From G965222335 sp965222335 (GTDB lineage: Bacteria > Pseudomonadota > Gammaproteobacteria > Pseudomonadales > Halieaceae), in contig OZ244944.1 in assembly GCA_965222335.1 (NCBI GenBank), positions 930,001 to 994,000 of the forward strand: 64,000 nucleotides of DNA, read 5' to 3'. The translations under genes and the position numbers were made by a program. Under the pieces are notes generated by a model. It was not told where the DNA came from and ran no database searches. It saw nothing but the letters and a program-made list of their open reading frames with translations. This document shows positions 17,971 through 27,370 of the stretch, piece by piece (position 1 is the stretch's first letter; every line of letters starts with the position of its first letter).

Positions 17971-19134
17971 GTGCTAACAGGCCTCAGCGAAGAAGATCAA
18001 ATGTTCCTCGACTACACCCGCCGTTGGGTCGATAAAGAATGCCCCAAGGACTGGTGCCGGGAGCTCGAAACCAAAGAGCACCAGTTTCCCCATGAGCTGT
18101 GGCAAAAACTGGTGGATTTCGGCGCCCATGGCATCGGTGTGCCGGAAGCTTACGGCGGCCAGGGCGGCACCATCGTGAACCAGGCGCTGTTTGCGCGGGA
18201 GTTCGCGCGCACCGCAGCTGGCCTGAGCTGGGTCTGGGGTGTGACCTCTTTTTCTGGTACCAAGGCAGTCCTGTTCGGCGGCTCCGAGGAGCAGAAGCAG
18301 CGCTTTCTACCCGATATCGCCAGCGGTGCACTCAAAACCGCGATGGCATTCACCGAGCCAGGGGGCGGCACAGACCTGCTGGGCGGGATGAAATCCCGGG
18401 CGGAGAAGGTCGACGGCGGCTGGCGATTGCGGGGCGAAAAGATCTGGAGCACCGGCGCTGATGTCGCCGATTACCTGCTGGTGATGGCGCGGTCGAAGCC
18501 AGATGCCGCCAAGCGAAGCGACGGTATTTCAATTTTTTTCGTGCCGCGCCAGAGCGAGGGTATCAGCATTACACCCCTGGCCAAACTGGGTATGCGCGCG
18601 GTGAGTTCCTGCTCCGTGGTCATGGAAGATGTGTTCGTGCCTGATGACCTCGTGCTCGGGGAACCTCACAAGGGCTGGTACCACTCTACCAAGACGCTCA
18701 ATAACGAAAGGCTGATCAATGCAGCGACTTGCCTGGGTATGCTGGATGGTGTGCTCGAGGATGCCGTCAACCACATGCAGACCCGCCAGGCTTTCGGCCA
18801 GCCCATCGGTCAGTTCCAGGCACTGCAGCACTACCTGGCGGACATGGCCATGTGGCAGAAACAGGGTGAGTTACTGGTGCTGCACACTGCCCAGCTCCAG
18901 GCGGAAGGCATGGAAAGCCATATCGAGTCCGGCATGGCCAAGGTGCTGTGTTCCGAATATGTAAGCAAGGCCGCCGACCTCGGGATCCAGATCCTTGGGG
19001 GCATGGGCTACTCGGCGGAAACCGACATGCAACGCTACTGGCGGGACTCGCGCCTGCTGCGCATCGGACCCATCAGTAACGAGATGGCGCGCAACATGAT
19101 TGCCGAAAGCTATGGCATGCCACGCTCGTTCTAG
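17971..19134 (+). CDS. Acyl-CoA dehydrogenase family protein
   Basis: A 387-residue FAD enzyme of the acyl-CoA dehydrogenase family, predicted to introduce an alpha,beta double bond into a CoA thioester and pass electrons to ETF. Motifs: GIGVPEAYGGQGG, TAMAFTEPGGGTDLLGGMKS (FAD and substrate contact), GEKIWSTGADVADYLLVMAR, the central TRQAFGQPIGQFQALQHYLADM helix and C-terminal QILGGMGYSAETDMQRYWRD. GTG at 17971 follows AGGAGAAG, while the in-frame ATG at 17953 has no ribosome site, so GTG is chosen. It is the first gene of an operon with a SnoaL-like protein and an acyl-CoA ligase. Confidence 0.9.
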   Translation: MLTGLSEEDQMFLDYTRRWVDKECPKDWCRELETKEHQFPHELWQKLVDFGAHGIGVPEAYGGQGGTIVNQALFAREFARTAAGLSWVWGVTSFSGTKAVLFGGSEEQKQRFLPDIASGALKTAMAFTEPGGGTDLLGGMKSRAEKVDGGWRLRGEKIWSTGADVADYLLVMARSKPDAAKRSDGISIFFVPRQSEGISITPLAKLGMRAVSSCSVVMEDVFVPDDLVLGEPHKGWYHSTKTLNNERLINAATCLGMLDGVLEDAVNHMQTRQAFGQPIGQFQALQHYLADMAMWQKQGELLVLHTAQLQAEGMESHIESGMAKVLCSEYVSKAADLGIQILGGMGYSAETDMQRYWRDSRLLRIGPISNEMARNMIAESYGMPRSF

Positions 19135-19156
19135 CGATACCGGAGTCTCCAGTATC

Positions 19157-19552
19157 ATGACCAACAGCATAGACACCGTGCGCGCCTTCCTCGCCGCGTC
19201 GCAACAGGGCGACCGGGACACCATGGCCATGCTTCTGCACCCCGATGCGGAAGTACACGAGGCCGACTCGCTGCCTTACGCGGGCCGGCACCGGGGTCTT
19301 GATGGCTTCCTCGCCCTGGTGAAAACCGTGTTCACCAGTTTCCGGGACACCCGGGTAGAGGTGGACACCATCGTCGGCGAGGGCGAACTGGTCGTGGTAC
19401 TGGCCACACTCAGTGGCCGCAGCAAGAAAACCGGTGAATCTTTCCGCATGCCGGTAAACGAAGTATGGCGCCTTCACGAAGGGCGGATCGTCAGCATCAC
19501 GCCCTATTACTTCGATACCGCGCGCCTCAGTGAACTGGCGGGCACGTTATGA
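19157..19552 (+). CDS. SnoaL/NTF2-like small protein (operon with acyl-CoA ligase)
   Basis: A 131-residue cone-shaped NTF2-fold protein: TVRAFLAASQQGDRDTMAMLL, HPDAEVHEADSLPYAGRHRGLDGF, and a C-terminal EVWRLHEGRIVSITPYYF strand. Members act as small isomerases, hydratases or cyclases, or as ligand binders. The start at 19157 follows GGAG and lies 22 bases after the dehydrogenase stop; its own stop overlaps the ligase ATG (ATGA), so translation is probably coupled. Its exact reaction is unknown. Confidence 0.85.
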   Translation: MTNSIDTVRAFLAASQQGDRDTMAMLLHPDAEVHEADSLPYAGRHRGLDGFLALVKTVFTSFRDTRVEVDTIVGEGELVVVLATLSGRSKKTGESFRMPVNEVWRLHEGRIVSITPYYFDTARLSELAGTL

Positions 19553-21168
19553 ACCGGGGCGATACACTGGGCGCCCTGCTCCAACGCAGCGCCAGGCGCT
19601 GGCCCGACAATACCGCGGTGATATTTCCCGGGCAGCGCATGAGTTACGCGCAATTGCTTCACGAAGCACAGCGCCGGGCGGCGGCTCTTGACGCAATGGG
19701 TGTCTGCGCCGGCGAGCATGTCGGCATCCTGATGCCCAACAGCACGGATTTCCTGTCCTGGATGTTCGGCTGCGCCTTGCATGGCAGCGTGGCGGTGCTC
19801 GTCAACGCCCGCTACAAATCCCGGGAGCTGGCCTATGTGGCATCGCATGCAGACCTGCGCTGCCTGGTGACCCGGCACGACCCGGGCGGACACCAGGATT
19901 ACCCGGCCCTGTTGCGACAGACCTTCCCGGACCTCGACACCAACGGACTGCGAGATGGGCTGGCCAGCGCCCCGCTCCTGTGCAACATCATCGTCTGTGG
20001 TAGCGGGGTTGAGGAAGCGGCCGGCTGGTACCGGAGCGAGCGCAGCCTGCTGGAGTCTGCGCCGCCAGGGGAGGGCTTCGCCGGGCCCCGCTCCGCGGAC
20101 GCGCCCTGTCTTATGTTGTATACCTCGGGGACGACCTCCAATCCCAAGGGCTGCCTCCTGAGTCACCGGATGTTGACGACCAAGACTTCGGCTATCGTGG
20201 AGCGTCTGGCCTTTCGCGACAGTGACTGCCAGTGGAACCCCCTGCCCCTGTTTCACCTCGCCTCCCTGTTACCGATGTTTGCGAGCTTCGCCACCGGTGG
20301 CAGCTATCTCAGTGACAGCCATTTCGATGCGGGGCGCGCCTGGGAACAGGTCCTGGCACACAAGGCGACGATACTCTACCCCGCCTTCCCTACCGTCATG
20401 TCAGAGCTGGTCGCACACCCCGCCTTTGCGGAACTCGACACCCGCCAGGTGCGGCTGATCAACAATGTAGCGCCCCCCGAGCGCCTCCGCGAGAACATGC
20501 GCCTGCTCCCCCATAGCCTTCACATCAGCGCCTACGGCCTGACGGAGGCCACAGGCATTTCCTGCTTCAGTGACCCCGGCGACCCGCCGGAGACCCGCGC
20601 GCAACGGATCGGACCCCCGCTGGACGATACCCGGCTGCGCATCGTCGATCAGGCCAGCGGCGGACCCTGCGCCGCCGGTGAGCAGGGTGAAATCCAGCTC
20701 GCCGGCGACAGTGTGTTTGCCGGCTACTACAAGGCTGACCGGGATAACGCAGAGGCTTTTACCAGCGACGGCTGGTTGCGCACTGGCGACATCGGATCAC
20801 TCGACGAAGCGGGGCGACTGGCCTATCACGGCCGGCTCAAGGACAGCCTGAAAGTGGGCGGCGAGAACGTGGCCGCGCTGGAAATCGAATCGCTGCTGTC
20901 CGCCCACCCCGCGGTCAAGCTGGTGCAGGTGGTGGGTGTACCCGATGAGCGCCTGGAGGAAGTCGTCGCGGCATTCGTGGAGTGTTATCCCGGCGGGGAT
21001 TGCGACGCGCAAAGCCTGATCGACTACTGCCGGGAGCGCGTGGCCTCATTCAAGGTGCCACGCCACCTGCGCTTTGTCAGCGAGTGGCCGATGTCCGCGA
21101 CCAAGGTGCAGAAATTCCGTCTGCGCGAACGATTGATCGCGGAGCTCGAGGGCGACAAGTCGGATTGA
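19549..21168 (+). CDS. AMP-dependent acyl-CoA synthetase/ligase
   Basis: A 539-residue ANL-superfamily ligase that would activate a carboxylic acid to its CoA thioester via an acyl-adenylate. The P-loop-like motif LMLYTSGTTSNPKG, the adenylate-binding ISAYGLTEATG, GWLRTGDIGSLDEAGRL and the C-terminal GRLKDSLKVGGENVAALEIE hinge are all present; a catalytic Lys lies in SATKVQKFRLRE. Translationally coupled to the SnoaL-like gene. It presumably provides the substrate for the acyl-CoA dehydrogenase of the same operon. Acid specificity cannot be read from sequence. Confidence 0.92.
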   Translation: MNRGDTLGALLQRSARRWPDNTAVIFPGQRMSYAQLLHEAQRRAAALDAMGVCAGEHVGILMPNSTDFLSWMFGCALHGSVAVLVNARYKSRELAYVASHADLRCLVTRHDPGGHQDYPALLRQTFPDLDTNGLRDGLASAPLLCNIIVCGSGVEEAAGWYRSERSLLESAPPGEGFAGPRSADAPCLMLYTSGTTSNPKGCLLSHRMLTTKTSAIVERLAFRDSDCQWNPLPLFHLASLLPMFASFATGGSYLSDSHFDAGRAWEQVLAHKATILYPAFPTVMSELVAHPAFAELDTRQVRLINNVAPPERLRENMRLLPHSLHISAYGLTEATGISCFSDPGDPPETRAQRIGPPLDDTRLRIVDQASGGPCAAGEQGEIQLAGDSVFAGYYKADRDNAEAFTSDGWLRTGDIGSLDEAGRLAYHGRLKDSLKVGGENVAALEIESLLSAHPAVKLVQVVGVPDERLEEVVAAFVECYPGGDCDAQSLIDYCRERVASFKVPRHLRFVSEWPMSATKVQKFRLRERLIAELEGDKSD

Positions 21169-21182
21169 CCGAACCCCTCTGC

Positions 21183-22547
21183 TCAGGCCTGCGCATCCAT
21201 GGCCTGCACAAGCTCACGGTAGGGCCGCAGGGCCCGCGCGAACAGAACAATGGCCGCCAGGGACACGGCGATGCCCACTATCGCCAGCGACGCGCCCAGT
21301 TGCGCCCGGTCCCGTACGATATAGTCAGTCGTCAGCGCAATCAGCGTGGGACCCAGGCCCATGCCCACGCCGCTGGTCATGACCACGTACAAGCCCGCCA
21401 CCACGCCGCGCATGTTGGCCGGAGTGATGGTTTGCAGGGTAGACGCTGCCAACGCCAATGGCAGGGTAACCAGCACACTGGCGGTCACTACGGCCAACAG
21501 CACCAGCGCCACCTGCCCTGAGCTGGCGACCATCAGCAGTGCCGGGCAGATGCCCAGAGCGGCCCAGAGCGCCAGCCGCAGCGGGTAGTCGGTCACTCCG
21601 CGGCCCGACAGCCAGCGGCCCACCACGGGCCCGAGGAGGACGCCCGCGGAACCGGAAAACAGGGCAACCAGCCCGTAGGTAAATCCGGCGTCCTGTACCG
21701 ACATACCAAAACCGCGCACCAGGTAGCTAGGCACCCAGGCCTGCAGGCCATAGAGCACGATCATCAACAGGGGAATGGCCACCAGCAGGGCCAGGTAGGT
21801 CTCCGAGCGAGAGCGCATCACCGCGAATACCTGGCCCAGGCTCGGTCGGCCGGAAGCGGCCGACAGCGCGGGATCGGGCAACTGTCGCCGCTGCGGTTCG
21901 GCCACACGCAGGAACAGCGCGGCCACCAGCAGGCCGGGCGCGCCCACCAGCATGAACGTGACCTGCCAGGGGCGAAACTCCCCCAGCAGTGGCACCGCCA
22001 CAGTGTCTACACCCTCCATCATACCCATCAGCGCGCCGCCCAGGATCATCGACAGACCGGCGCCGAGGTAGGGGCCCATCAGGAAGATGCTGACAGGAAA
22101 GCTGCGACGTTCGGGGGGGAAATAATCCGCCATCATCGACCAGGCGGCGGGGGTCAGGGCCGCCTCACCGGTACCCACCGCTGCGCGGGCTATAAACAGC
22201 TGGCGGAAGCTGTTGGCCAGTCCGCAGGCCGCAGTGGCCAGGCTCCAGAACAGCACACCGCCCGCAACGATCAGTTTGCGCGAGTGGGTGTCCGCCAGCC
22301 TTCCCAGGGGGATGCTGAACAAGATGTAGGTGAGAATAAAGGCAAAGCCCTGCAGCAGGCTGACCTGGGTATCGCTGATCGCCAGGTCAGCCTGGATCGG
22401 TTCAACCAGCAGGTTGACGATCTGGCGGTCCACGAAGGACAGCATATAGGCAAAGGTCAGCAGCAGGGTCACCCGCCACGCCAGGTTCGAGGGCGGGTAG
22501 GCTGCGTCATTCGTGGCGCTTACGTTTTGGTGCTGTGATGAACTCAA
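21183..22547 (-). CDS. MFS transporter (island, importer or exporter)
   Basis: A 454-residue protein with 12 predicted membrane helices and major-facilitator motifs: SFVDRQIVNLLVEPIQADLAISDTQ near the N-terminus, then the loop GRLADTHSRKLIV and a second half beginning near residue 220. It belongs with Spinster-like carriers common beside aromatic or steroid catabolic genes. The apparent start is TTG at 22547, 11 bases from GGAG. It is 7 bases downstream of the NmrA-family gene and probably the last gene of the TonB receptor operon. It converges on the ligase gene with a 14-base gap. Confidence 0.87.
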   Translation of the reverse strand: MSSSQHQNVSATNDAAYPPSNLAWRVTLLLTFAYMLSFVDRQIVNLLVEPIQADLAISDTQVSLLQGFAFILTYILFSIPLGRLADTHSRKLIVAGGVLFWSLATAACGLANSFRQLFIARAAVGTGEAALTPAAWSMMADYFPPERRSFPVSIFLMGPYLGAGLSMILGGALMGMMEGVDTVAVPLLGEFRPWQVTFMLVGAPGLLVAALFLRVAEPQRRQLPDPALSAASGRPSLGQVFAVMRSRSETYLALLVAIPLLMIVLYGLQAWVPSYLVRGFGMSVQDAGFTYGLVALFSGSAGVLLGPVVGRWLSGRGVTDYPLRLALWAALGICPALLMVASSGQVALVLLAVVTASVLVTLPLALAASTLQTITPANMRGVVAGLYVVMTSGVGMGLGPTLIALTTDYIVRDRAQLGASLAIVGIAVSLAAIVLFARALRPYRELVQAMDAQA

Positions 22548-22554
22548 GTCGAAG

Positions 22555-23487
22555 CTACTCCGTGGAATCTGCCAGGGTAAATGGATTGTTGTGCCGTGCC
22601 CACTCCTCCACCGACGTCAGGCTCAGTGGGAACTCGGCAAGAAACGCAGCCATGTCGACGGTAAAGGGCGAGGGCCGCATCTCGTTATACCAGCGGTAGA
22701 CGGACAGCAGATCGGCCCGAATACGCTGCCGCTCCTCCAGGTCATTGGGAGCGAACTGCTCTGCCATTGCCCGCGCGAAGTCATCCACCGGGCGGCTCTC
22801 GAAACGGATGCTGCGCCCCCAGGCCCTGCCCAGGGCGGCGGCTGTTTCATCACCGCGCAGGGCCCGGGGGCCGCCAACCACAAACCGCCTGCCAATGGCC
22901 CGGTCGTCCCCGGCCAGCCGGATCATGATACGGGCAACGTCGTCGAGCGTTATCCAGCTCACAGGCAGGTCCGGGGTATGCGGGTAGTAGAGGCGGTCTG
23001 CCGTCAGCAGATCGGGGAGCGCCCACTCCTGCAGCAGGTTTTCCATGAAAATCACGGGACAGACAACGGTTACGGGTATTGCCGAGGACAGCAGCAGACG
23101 AATGATTTCCAGGCGATTGTCGTGCGCCACATGACCGACAGGCATGTCGCCCACGTAGAGACTGGCGTTGAATATCACCCGCTGCGTGCCCACCAGCTCC
23201 GCCGCGGTCAGAAAATTACGACAGGCAGTGACAATACTTTGCGGTGGATTGAAAGAGGCTGAGGGCAGGTTGAGAAACACCGTGTCGGCACCGGCCAGTG
23301 CCGCGGGCAGGCCGGAGGGCTGCAGCAGGTCGCCTTCCACGAAATCGACCGTGTCGCCAGGTTCGCCAACATCCGGCCTGCGCCGTTGACGGGACAGGGC
23401 ACTTGTCGGGTAGCCCTGCTCTACCAGAGCCCTGACCTGGGCGTGCCCCTGGGTACCCGTGGCACCCACTACCAGAACTTTGCGCAT
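22555..23487 (-). CDS. NmrA/NAD(P)-binding SDR-like protein
   Basis: A 310-residue atypical short-chain dehydrogenase with the Rossmann motif VVGATGTQGHAQVRALVEQG, DTVDFVEGDLLQP and FVVGGPRAL, most like the NmrA/HSCARG group. The classical SDR Tyr-x-x-x-Lys site is not obvious, so it may sense NAD(P)H or reduce an unusual substrate. AGGAGG lies just ahead of the ATG at 23487. It is the middle gene of the TonB receptor-NmrA-MFS operon. Confidence 0.85.
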   Translation of the reverse strand: MRKVLVVGATGTQGHAQVRALVEQGYPTSALSRQRRRPDVGEPGDTVDFVEGDLLQPSGLPAALAGADTVFLNLPSASFNPPQSIVTACRNFLTAAELVGTQRVIFNASLYVGDMPVGHVAHDNRLEIIRLLLSSAIPVTVVCPVIFMENLLQEWALPDLLTADRLYYPHTPDLPVSWITLDDVARIMIRLAGDDRAIGRRFVVGGPRALRGDETAAALGRAWGRSIRFESRPVDDFARAMAEQFAPNDLEERQRIRADLLSVYRWYNEMRPSPFTVDMAAFLAEFPLSLTSVEEWARHNNPFTLADSTE

Positions 23488-23555
23488 TCCGCCGACCTCC
23501 TGACGCTGACGATGGACAGCGCGGCGGTCGCGTTGACCGACCGCGCAACCCGGGG

Positions 23556-25817
23556 TCAGAAATTGACGCTGAGTTCCACACCATAGGTGCGGGGGACACC
23601 GCCCCAGACGGCACGGTGGGTGCCACCGTCAAAGCCGAAATCGTGAAACTCCTCGTCGGTCAGGTTGCGACCGAAGAGCGCTACTGACCACCCCTGCCCA
23701 AAGCGGTCGTAGGTCACGCTGGCGTCGAGCAGGCCGTAGGCGTCTACCGCAATGCTGGGGCTGTTGAGCGTGTCGACGAAGTGATCATCACGCCACTGAT
23801 AGGAGAGCCGCGAAGACAATTCGGAGGCGTCGCCAAGTGGCAGGCTGTGCTCAAGACCCAGCGTGTATTCGAACTCCGGCACGCGCTCAAAATCGAGATT
23901 CTTCGCCGCCCGGTCATCGACCGCCGCCTCGTAGACGCCGTTTCTGTCGGCATCGATACCCGGGAAATCATCATACTGGGCGTCGAGGTAGCCGAAGGTG
24001 AAGCTCGCGGTAAGGTTTTCGTTCAGCAGCAGCGAGCCCTCCATTTCAATCCCCGAGATGGTAGCCTCAGCGGCATTGCGCAATACCTGGGTGACCTGCG
24101 GGCTGCCATCAACCACTACCGTGTCGGAAATGGTCCGCTGAATATCGTCATAGGCGCTGTGGAAAACGGCGACATTAAAGCGCATGCGCCCGTCGAGCAG
24201 TTCGGATTTCAGGCCAGCCTCCCAGGTAGTAACCTCCTCTTCATCCACAGGGCCAATGGCCTCGGGCAGCCGCGCGCGGATGTTGAAAGAGCCGGAGCGG
24301 AAACCGGTGGAGTAAGTTGTGTAAGCAAAGATCTCATCAGTGATGTGCCAGTTCAGGCCTACCTTGGGCGAGAAGCTCGTCCAGCTCTCACTGTCCTCAA
24401 CGCGGTCGGCACAGGCTGACATCGACAGGGAGGCAAATATCTCCGGATCCGAATTGAAAGGACAGAATACGACCTCCTTGGTCTCATCGGTCAGCCGGCC
24501 ACCCACCAGGAGGCTGAGGTTGTCGGTAAAGTGCCAGCTGGCCTCGCCGAAGGCCGCGAAGGACTCGTCGTCCGTGAGCGCAAGACCCACCTGCTGCAGG
24601 GTCGTGGGATTTTCCGGCTCCCCACCAATATAGAACTCCCGCCGCTCGCCAATATCGTATTCCTGGGTAAAGTAGAACAACCCGGAGGTGAACTCGAAGG
24701 TGTCGGAGAAGCTCGACGCGTAGCGCGCCTCGATGGAGAACTGCTCCTGCTCCTCCTCATTGTCGGGAAAGTGGAAGACCGTGTGGGGTGAGCCGTCAAA
24801 GTCGGTCGAGGTATCGTACCTTACGTCGCGTGCGCCGGTGATCAACGTGAATGTGCCGTGATCGGCCACGTAACTGGCGTCGAGGACCAGCATGCGGGTC
24901 TCCGCGTCGAGGTAGCCCTGCAGGTTGTGGTTAATATCGTACTTGTCTGACGGTGGCGTGTAACCAAATACGCGCTGCACAGTTGCCGGACCAGCCGGCC
25001 GCGGGTTGACTCTGCTGTCAAGATTCTGCGAAGCGGAGGAGCCGCTCCGACTGCGGTAGTACTCCCCGATCATGGTCAGCGAGAGCCGCTCGGTGGGCGT
25101 CCACAGCAGTGAAGGGCGAACAATGTTGACGTCCGCATCGGGCTTGGTCTGGCCCGTGAAACCATTGTCAAAGTAACCATCGCGCGAACGACTGGTCGCC
25201 GCCACCCGCATCGCCAAATCATCGGTGATTGGCAGGTCGACAGCACCGGTCAACTGCAGCGAATCGTAATTGGCCACCTGGACCTTGGCGAAACCACCGA
25301 ACTGCTGGCGGGGCCGGCGGCTGGTGACAGACACCGCGCCCCCGGTCACGTTCTTGCCGAACAGGGTGCCCTGGGGACCACGCAGGACTTCCACCGACTG
25401 GAAGTCAAACGCAGCGGCGACCGAACTGGGGCCGAAGCCCACATAGATACCATCAAAAAAGGTTCCCACTGCCGGGTCCTGTGAGCGGGTGGTGTTGCTC
25501 ACGCCAATACCTCGGATAAAGAAATTGGCAAAGCCCGGGTAGGTGCCCGAATCGTTGAGCTGTACGTTGGGTGCCATACGACCAACATCCGTCAGGTCAA
25601 CGGCAAAGCTGTTCTCCAGCGCCGCGCCGCTGTACACCGAAATAGCCGTGGGCACGTCCTGCACGTTCAGGCTGGTGGCTCGCTTCTGCGAGGTGACCAC
25701 CACCTCCTCCAGTACCTGTGCCTGTACCGACGTGCCGTACATGCCGGCCATCAGGGAGCTGGCGGCGACTGCGCAAGCGAGGCGCGTGCGCGAGGTTCTC
25801 GTGTTGGGTAACTGCAT
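23556..25817 (-). CDS. TonB-dependent receptor (catabolic island)
   Basis: A complete 753-residue outer-membrane receptor: signal peptide to about residue 33, TonB-box-like LEEVVVTSQKR, a plug domain (VPTAISVYSG, SQDPAVGTFFDGIYVG, VEVLRGPQGTLFGKNVTGGAVSV) and a 22-strand-type barrel ending GVELSVNF with the C-terminal Phe needed for assembly. It is typical of the large receptor class used by marine and sphingomonad-like bacteria for organic substrates rather than siderophores; no Fur box was seen. It heads an operon with NmrA and MFS genes, and an inverted repeat matching the one at 17893 lies 95 bases upstream. Confidence 0.93.
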   Translation of the reverse strand: MQLPNTRTSRTRLACAVAASSLMAGMYGTSVQAQVLEEVVVTSQKRATSLNVQDVPTAISVYSGAALENSFAVDLTDVGRMAPNVQLNDSGTYPGFANFFIRGIGVSNTTRSQDPAVGTFFDGIYVGFGPSSVAAAFDFQSVEVLRGPQGTLFGKNVTGGAVSVTSRRPRQQFGGFAKVQVANYDSLQLTGAVDLPITDDLAMRVAATSRSRDGYFDNGFTGQTKPDADVNIVRPSLLWTPTERLSLTMIGEYYRSRSGSSASQNLDSRVNPRPAGPATVQRVFGYTPPSDKYDINHNLQGYLDAETRMLVLDASYVADHGTFTLITGARDVRYDTSTDFDGSPHTVFHFPDNEEEQEQFSIEARYASSFSDTFEFTSGLFYFTQEYDIGERREFYIGGEPENPTTLQQVGLALTDDESFAAFGEASWHFTDNLSLLVGGRLTDETKEVVFCPFNSDPEIFASLSMSACADRVEDSESWTSFSPKVGLNWHITDEIFAYTTYSTGFRSGSFNIRARLPEAIGPVDEEEVTTWEAGLKSELLDGRMRFNVAVFHSAYDDIQRTISDTVVVDGSPQVTQVLRNAAEATISGIEMEGSLLLNENLTASFTFGYLDAQYDDFPGIDADRNGVYEAAVDDRAAKNLDFERVPEFEYTLGLEHSLPLGDASELSSRLSYQWRDDHFVDTLNSPSIAVDAYGLLDASVTYDRFGQGWSVALFGRNLTDEEFHDFGFDGGTHRAVWGGVPRTYGVELSVNF

Positions 25818-25912
25818 GATATTTATACCTTTTGCTGTTTATTGTTAACGATTCAGGCCGGCCACCCCCTGCGGAGGGTAATGCGCTGCGGACACATTTA
25901 ACGAACCGGTTT

Positions 25913-25927
25913 TTGAACTTTATTCAA
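25913..25927. promoter_or_regulatory. Inverted repeat TTGAACTTTATTCAA, putative operator 2
   Basis: A TTGAA-N5-TTCAA inverted repeat between the divergent TonB receptor gene and a SnoaL-like gene, about 95 and 105 bases from their starts. It matches 14 of 15 bases of the core at 17900-17914. The local sequence is AT-rich compared with the genes on both sides. Confidence 0.6.
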
Positions 25928-26031
25928 GTTAAACATAGTTGCTTGACGCAAACATGTCAAGAACTGTACAACGCCACGCTTACAGGCCACGCTCGGGACG
26001 TGGTGAGGCAACTAACAGGGAGACCGTGAAC

Positions 26032-26586
26032 ATGCCGACCGACGCGTTTGAAAGATGCCTTGAACACCTCGAAGCCCTGGAGGAGATCAGGAACCTCGTC
26101 GCCCGGTACGGTCTCGCGGTGGACGATCACCAGATCGAGGCTATTGGCGCGCTGTTCACGAGCGATGCCAGCTTCAGGTCCCGCGACGGTGTGATGGACG
26201 CCCGTGGCAGGCAAGCGATAATTGCCCAGTTCATCGAGCGCTTTCGCGCCCTGGGTATCAGTAATCACGTCAGCCACGATCACGTGATTGAAAGCACAGC
26301 CGCCGAGGATCAGTGCGTGCGGGGGATTGTCTCTGCTCACGCGGAAATGTGGCGCAACGGACGCGCCTTTATTGCAGCATTGCGCTATCACGATGAGTAT
26401 CGCCAGGAGGGTGGCCGCTGGTGTTTCCACAGTAGGGAGCTGAACTTCCTGTACTACCTGCCCGTCACGGACTATCCGGAGGCGCTGGGCAGCAAGCTGC
26501 GCCAGCGCGCCTACGGTGACCAACGCCCCGCAGACTACCCGGAGAGGCTCCCGGGCTGGAACGAGTACGAGCCCGCGTCCGATTGA
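26032..26586 (+). CDS. SnoaL/NTF2-like protein
   Basis: A 184-residue NTF2-fold protein of the SnoaL-like group (EALEEIRNLVARYGLAVDDHQIEAIGALFTSDA-type start, then SNHVSHDHVIES and a hydrophobic C-terminal LNFLYYLPVTDYP). The His and Asp residues in the N-terminal helix and the HVSHDH segment sit where ring-hydroxylating dioxygenase beta subunits and steroid isomerase-like members place catalytic residues. AGGGAGA is 8 bases before the ATG at 26032. It is transcribed divergently from the TonB receptor, sharing the operator-containing spacer. Confidence 0.83.
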   Translation: MPTDAFERCLEHLEALEEIRNLVARYGLAVDDHQIEAIGALFTSDASFRSRDGVMDARGRQAIIAQFIERFRALGISNHVSHDHVIESTAAEDQCVRGIVSAHAEMWRNGRAFIAALRYHDEYRQEGGRWCFHSRELNFLYYLPVTDYPEALGSKLRQRAYGDQRPADYPERLPGWNEYEPASD

Positions 26587-26749
26587 AGCCGCAGGAGGCA
26601 CGGCGTGTGAGGCAAAGCGAGAGCTGGACGTACCATTGGCCTATGTGGTCCTGGCGTGTCTGACCAGCACTGCAACACCACCGCACAATGGCCGGCTGTC
26701 GGGACCGGGTGGTATCATGACGCCCCCGCATTGGAGCCAAGGATTGGAC

Positions 26750-27169
26750 GTGACCAAAGACGAAAAAATTTCCAACATGAACCACCATATTCCGCCATGC
26801 CTGCAGGTGCTTAATGGACGGCTGGTGGACTTTGACGAAGAGCAAGGCAGCTGTGAGATGCATTTTGACGTCTCCGAGCAGTTCTGCCATTCCGTCAACG
26901 TGGTCCAGGGGGGCAATGTCACGGTGATGCTGGATGCCGCCATGGCGCACGCAGTGTTTGCCATGGACGATTCGATTGCGGCCCTGCCCTCCCTGGAAAT
27001 TAAGGTGAGCTTTCTCGAACCCACCCTGGCCGGGCCTGCGCGTGCGCTGGGCAAGGTGATCAGGGCGGGACGCAGTACCGCCTTCCTCGAAGGCACCTTG
27101 ATCAACCACGAGGGCAAGGTTTCCGCCCGCGCCAGCTCCACTGCCAAGATTATCCGCGCAAAGCCCTGA
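26750..27169 (+). CDS. PaaI-type hotdog thioesterase
   Basis: A roughly 139-residue hotdog-fold protein with the PaaI pattern: VVQGGNVTVMLDAAMAHAV, SLEIKVSFLEPTLAGPARA and LEGTLINHEGKVSARASSTA. Members hydrolyse acyl- or aryl-CoA esters in the cytoplasm, often relieving CoA sequestration in degradation pathways. Two starts are possible: ATG at 26717 or GTG at 26750. I choose GTG because AAGGA lies 7 bases upstream. It follows the SnoaL-like gene on the same strand with a gap of about 160 bases. Confidence 0.83.
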   Translation: MTKDEKISNMNHHIPPCLQVLNGRLVDFDEEQGSCEMHFDVSEQFCHSVNVVQGGNVTVMLDAAMAHAVFAMDDSIAALPSLEIKVSFLEPTLAGPARALGKVIRAGRSTAFLEGTLINHEGKVSARASSTAKIIRAKP

Positions 27170-27370
27170 CCCGGAGCGACGCCCTTTCAGGTTCATTTCA
27201 GGTTTACCGCGAATAATGCAGGGCGGAGCGGCTTTGGCGCTCAAGGTTACGCGCTTCGAACCCGGCGGCTTGCCCGCTGACGCCACCTCGTTGATCATAA
27301 GGCGATGTACAGCCGCCTGGTTACTCATCTATCCAGGGCAGCTGCCTACAAGCCACCTAAGGCGCGACCC

